DNA of 60,000 bases from Strigamia acuminata (taxonomy: Eukaryota > Arthropoda > Chilopoda > Geophilomorpha > Linotaeniidae). The stretch covers positions 4,098,186 through 4,158,185 of the forward strand of contig OX442317.1 in assembly GCA_949358305.1 (NCBI GenBank), read 5' to 3'. Under the pieces are notes generated by a model. That model worked only from the letters and a program-made list of their open reading frames with translations. It was not told the origin of the DNA and did no database searches. Below, one piece after another: positions 56,123 through 60,000 of this stretch; positions within the stretch are counted from its first letter, which is position 1; each line of letters opens with the position of its first letter. A program made the translations under genes and the position numbers.

Positions 56123-59100
56123 ATGTTGCGCAGAGCGAGAATGAGGAGAATTACCAAATCGCTTTTGCAGCACTTAATGCGAATTGAATTGCTCAAAGAA
56201 TCGAGTTTTGGGCTTAGAAAAATCTCCGGGAACGTGAAAATGTCGAAATTGTTCTGGCTACTCGTCATTACCGGCTGTTTTGTCGGACTAAGTTTCCAAA
56301 TGTACACGAGAATCGCCTACTATTTCCAATACCCGGTCGCCGTGGACGTGCACAACGTATACGACGGACAAGTTCCGTTTCCTTCGTTGATGTTGTGCTC
56401 GTACGACACTCCGCCGATTGCTGAAATATGGAAAAACACCGAAATGCCTCAGCTGAGTACCAAGTTCAATTGGAATTGCATCAACGAATTTTATTCGCTC
56501 ATCAAGTACAGTAATGTGTCGATAGATCAACTCTACAGTGCTGCGAACATGAGTGCGATCACAACCGAGTTTTCAATCAAAAAGGTGAAATTGTCTAAAT
56601 TTATTAATTTTCGCACTTTTTATTTAATATTTGCTTTGTGCAGAAAAGAAACGTCGCGTTGGATGTCAATTACAAGTATATTTCAACGCCATTTGGTATC
56701 TGCATGCTCATGGAACTTGGTAAACCGATTTTTCTTTCATTCCTTCCGTAATTTGATTTGATTTTACTAAATTCTGTGCAGATGGCGACGAGTTGAACTC
56801 ATTTGCTGGGAGTTCAGTGTCGGTGAAGCTGCACAAACCGCGGAAAGACGTGTGTGGTCGGGATGCTCCCTATTTTGTAAGTATAAGCCTCGAAAAAACG
56901 GACATTTCTCTAACTACATTTGAATTCCAGTTGAGTTCGATACCTTCGATGGACATACCTTCTCTGAAATACGCAATCGCACAAATATCAGGCACCAAAA
57001 TGGGTCTATGGTTTGGTAAGACGAAGGTAAACAAATCCAAAGCTCAAAAAGATGAATTTCTAGACGAACTAAAATTAAATTTTCCTCTTCTAGTACACTT
57101 TTGTTAACTCCCCATTGCATCATTGCGTGGACGACGCCACGTTTGCAAAATGCATGTCAGAATGTTTAATCGATCATCTCAAGAAGGGTTTAACGTGCAG
57201 GTAGAATTCTAATGACGGGCCCCGCCATCAGAGAACTTATTTAAACATTTTCTAGGTTTCCCTTCACCCCGTCCGAGATTGAGAAACCAGATTGTGTCGA
57301 GCGCAAAGAATCCGAAACGGCGTACAGCAAAACGTTGGATTTCTACGGGGACTTGGATCCCATCAACGATTGCCACTGCCCGAAAAAATGCCAAGAATTG
57401 ATCCACCATCTGAACGCCGAAGCCTCTTTAATCGCCGGCCAAACATCCACGTCGAGTCCGTGCGACATTTCGTCAACGGCGCCTTGCTACACCGAAATCG
57501 AACTCTTGTTTGTCGGCAACGAAAGAACCGAATTCCAAGAACGTCTCGTTTACAGTTTCGCAGCTTTGATGGCCGATTTCGGAGCGAATTTGAGCTTCTT
57601 TCTCGGTCTATCCACACTATCCCTGTTGGACAATCTGCAAAACTACTTGAAATTGGCGGCGTTGAGGCAAAAGACGAAAAAATTCGCCAGACACCCAAAA
57701 ATTCTGAATTTATCCGAACGGATTTTGCGGAAAACCGTCGCCCGGGAGAAGGAAACCGTTCTGCGAAAGGGGAGAATGAATTTGGTGAAGATTCTCTACT
57801 ACGTCATGTTCGTCGTGTCCATTTTGTCAATTTACAACCGACTGCGCCTCTACTGGCACGAGCCCGTCAACACGATCGTCGTAATGGTGCAGGCCGACAC
57901 GATGCAATTTCCGGACGTGACCGTGTGCGGCGAGGACGCGGATTTGGGCGAATATCGAGCGAAACGGATGGAGCAAACCGGGCGAGATTCGTGTCGATTT
58001 GTGCCGTGGGAACTGCTCGATTACCTGCCTATCGAAGACCTGTGGGAGTTCCTCTCGTTGGAAGGCAGCATTCTTCCGGAAGTTGACGTTTTCAAGGCAG
58101 AATAATCAAATAAAAAATCATAAATATTATAATTTTCTAATTTTTCTCAGTATTACGGAACTCCTAGCATCACTAGATTCGAAAGGACTCAACTAGACCT
58201 TCCCTTTGGTCAATGTTCTAAATTCGTGGCCCCAAGTACGACTAATTAGGTTTTCCAGATGATTTTTATTTCCGATTAATTATTTTTACAGTGCCGAGCA
58301 AATTTCGAGGTTCGTGGGGCATGGGAACGATTATTATGTTAAGATATGATACGCCCGATGAAGATTGCGCGAAAGGATTCTTCAAGGCGAGTATTTGGTG
58401 TTGTTTTGACTGCTTAGGGTCAACGAACCTTAGATCCATTCATAATTTAGTCTTTTTTTTCAGTATTTTGTGACACCGAGAGGTGAACCGATCGATTTAA
58501 TGGCTATAAATAGCATGCCGCTATACACGGCCAGTGGACTATGGCTTGAAGAAAAGAGGGTACGCGAAGCGAGATAGATTAAATCTTTGAAAAATAAATA
58601 TTTATAAAATTAATCACACAGGTTTATCACGTGAATGCGAAGAGTAAACCGTGCGTGGACAACGTCAGTCACTTCAAGTGTGCGCAGGAATGTTTTGAAG
58701 AGAAACTCGCGCTCGTTTTGCCCGAAATCCGATGCAGGTTAGAAGAATAGAAGAGCCAAATATTTAAATAAAAAAACTCTAAATGTTTATTCGTGGTCAC
58801 CAGGTTGCCGTACTTCAAGGAAGATAAATTTCCGCTGTGCAATTCCTCGCGGAGTGCATTAGCGGCCCACGCCGCTTACATGGGGGTCTACCAAGCGTCG
58901 AAAACATCCGCCGAGTGCAAATGCACCAGACGTTGCGAAGAAACTTACTACGACACGCGCGTTTACAACCCGCCCATGGTCGAGCACGTCACTGTCTTCA
59001 ACTACCTTTTCCACTCGAATCTGATCGAAATGTTCGTCGACGTCATGTTGTATCCTTTCTCCACTTTTCTCAGCGACATTGGCAGTATTTTAGGCCTAAC

Positions 59101-59179
59101 CATCGGGTTTAGTTTGTTGTCTTTCTTCGATTACCTCGTTGAATTGAAGCACTTGGTTCGGGGTCACTACACAAAATGA
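56123..59179 (+). CDS. Tandem-fused double DEG/ENaC sodium channel, 11 exons, 814 residues
   Basis: Amiloride-sensitive-type cation channel with two complete subunit modules in one frame. Module 1: TM1 FWLLVITGCFVGLSFQMYTR (about residues 45-65), VPFPSLMLC, Cys-rich extracellular exons, CHCPKKC, TM2 ALMADFGANLSFFLGLSTLS with the G-L-S filter (about 376-412). Same exon continues with a basic linker into module 2: TM1 LVKILYYVMFVVSILSIYNR (about 454-478), FPDVTVCGED, extracellular exons, CKCTRRCEETYY, TM2 FLSDIGSILGLTIGFSLLSF with G-F-S, stop at 59179. Exons: 56123-56584, 56644-56719, 56782-56876, 56931-57026, 57094-57200, 57256-58096, 58151-58235, 58292-58386, 58464-58559, 58622-58737, 58804-59179; total 2445 nt. 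Two introns (after 58096 and 58386) use gc donors. The conserved pre-TM1 His-Gly is Phe-Gly in module 1 and absent in module 2. Confidence 0.88.
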
Positions 59180-59536
59180 TGCTAAAACAACACAACTGAC
59201 TAAATATAATCAATTTTTATTATTCCGTGATTGTATATATGACCCAAATTAGAAATTACGAAAAAGTTCACATGTAAACCTTGAAAGAAATTACACAATT
59301 CGATGCAAGTCGTTACAAACGATACAAACTTAAATTAGGGGTTAGTTAATTGATTTTAAGGCAAAAGTGTTATTAAAACCCGCTCGTGCCTTAGAAAGAA
59401 ATCAATTTTGCATTTTAAATTCCGCTGCAATTGACAAGAATAGTATTTGTATACCTAGTCTTGGAATTGAGCCGAACGAAACAGTGTGAACAATTCGTTA
59501 TACGAAAACAAGAAGAAAGAAGGGAAAATAAATCAT
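59180..59536. other. Convergent 3' flanks
   Basis: 3' region of the DEG/ENaC gene (plus) and of the LITAF gene (minus). No gene seen. Confidence 0.5.
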
Positions 59537-59891
<355 letters not shown>

Positions 59892-60000
59892 CTTTGGAAA
59901 AGATTACAATTAATCTTTGTCGCTTGAATCCCCCAAAAACCTCGTTTATGGATCTGGTACTCGAGTGACACGAGCCAGACCCGAGTGTTTGTTGTTTAAT
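59892..60000. other. Upstream of LITAF-gene exon
   Basis: Probably intron or 5' region of the LITAF gene; nothing else supported. Confidence 0.4.

Noticed and set aside
57292-58086. 264-codon ORF in another frame over the DEG/ENaC exon
   Set aside because: The overlapping frame has both transmembrane segments and Cys motifs of DEG/ENaC and joins all other exons; this one is Arg-rich shadow sequence.

Overview
This window is AT-rich nuclear DNA from an invertebrate animal. The genes are split by many short GT-AG introns, and the conserved ones are metazoan: a Na-(K)-Cl cotransporter, ZCCHC9, ULK3, PDCD7 of the minor spliceosome, G-beta-5, a mitochondrial-clade P450, an SRSF3-type splicing factor, liprin-beta, DEG/ENaC channels and a LITAF-domain protein. 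I cannot name the phylum from the sequence. All gene models below were assembled by hand from reading frame, splice signals and protein-family resemblance; none has transcript support here.

Layout. 1-13.3 kb is a dense block of housekeeping genes: SLC12 (+, 5' end outside the window), ZCCHC9 (-), ULK3 (+, divergent from ZCCHC9), PDCD7 (-) and GNB5 (-). 13.8-36 kb is an accessory region with two families of small secreted, peptide-precursor-like genes among satellites and non-autonomous transposons. The first family (13.8-22 kb) has three members; one is assembled from a run of microexons. The second (28.7-34 kb) is three same-strand paralogues encoding two-cysteine peptides that end in a Pro-amide signal. 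A separate exon at 25.4 kb encodes a four-cysteine sequence ending in a PMRF-Gly-Lys-Arg amidation signal. 36-60 kb is gene-rich again: a Ly6/quiver-type protein (+), a mitochondrial-type P450 (-), an SRSF3-like factor (+), liprin-beta (+) with two nested ORFs each preceded by an RFX X-box-like motif, an unrecognised cysteine-rich protein (+), one gene encoding two DEG/ENaC subunits fused head to tail (+), and a LITAF-domain protein (-).

Two themes recur. Introns have been lengthened by minisatellites with units of about 20-21 bp (SLC12 twice, PDCD7, liprin-beta twice, the 53.8 kb gene), and in some arrays every unit carries splice-site-like GT and AG ends. MITE-like elements with terminal inverted repeats and clear target-site duplications (hAT, pogo/Tigger-like, a 9-bp-TSD element) are scattered through introns and intergenic DNA.

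The strongest candidates for something undescribed are (1) the microexon-assembled secreted precursor at 20714-22021, (2) the three-gene cluster of amidated two-cysteine peptides at 28669-33965, and (3) the tandem-fused DEG/ENaC gene at 56123-59179, whose two halves keep matching exon phases and nearly matching exon sizes.
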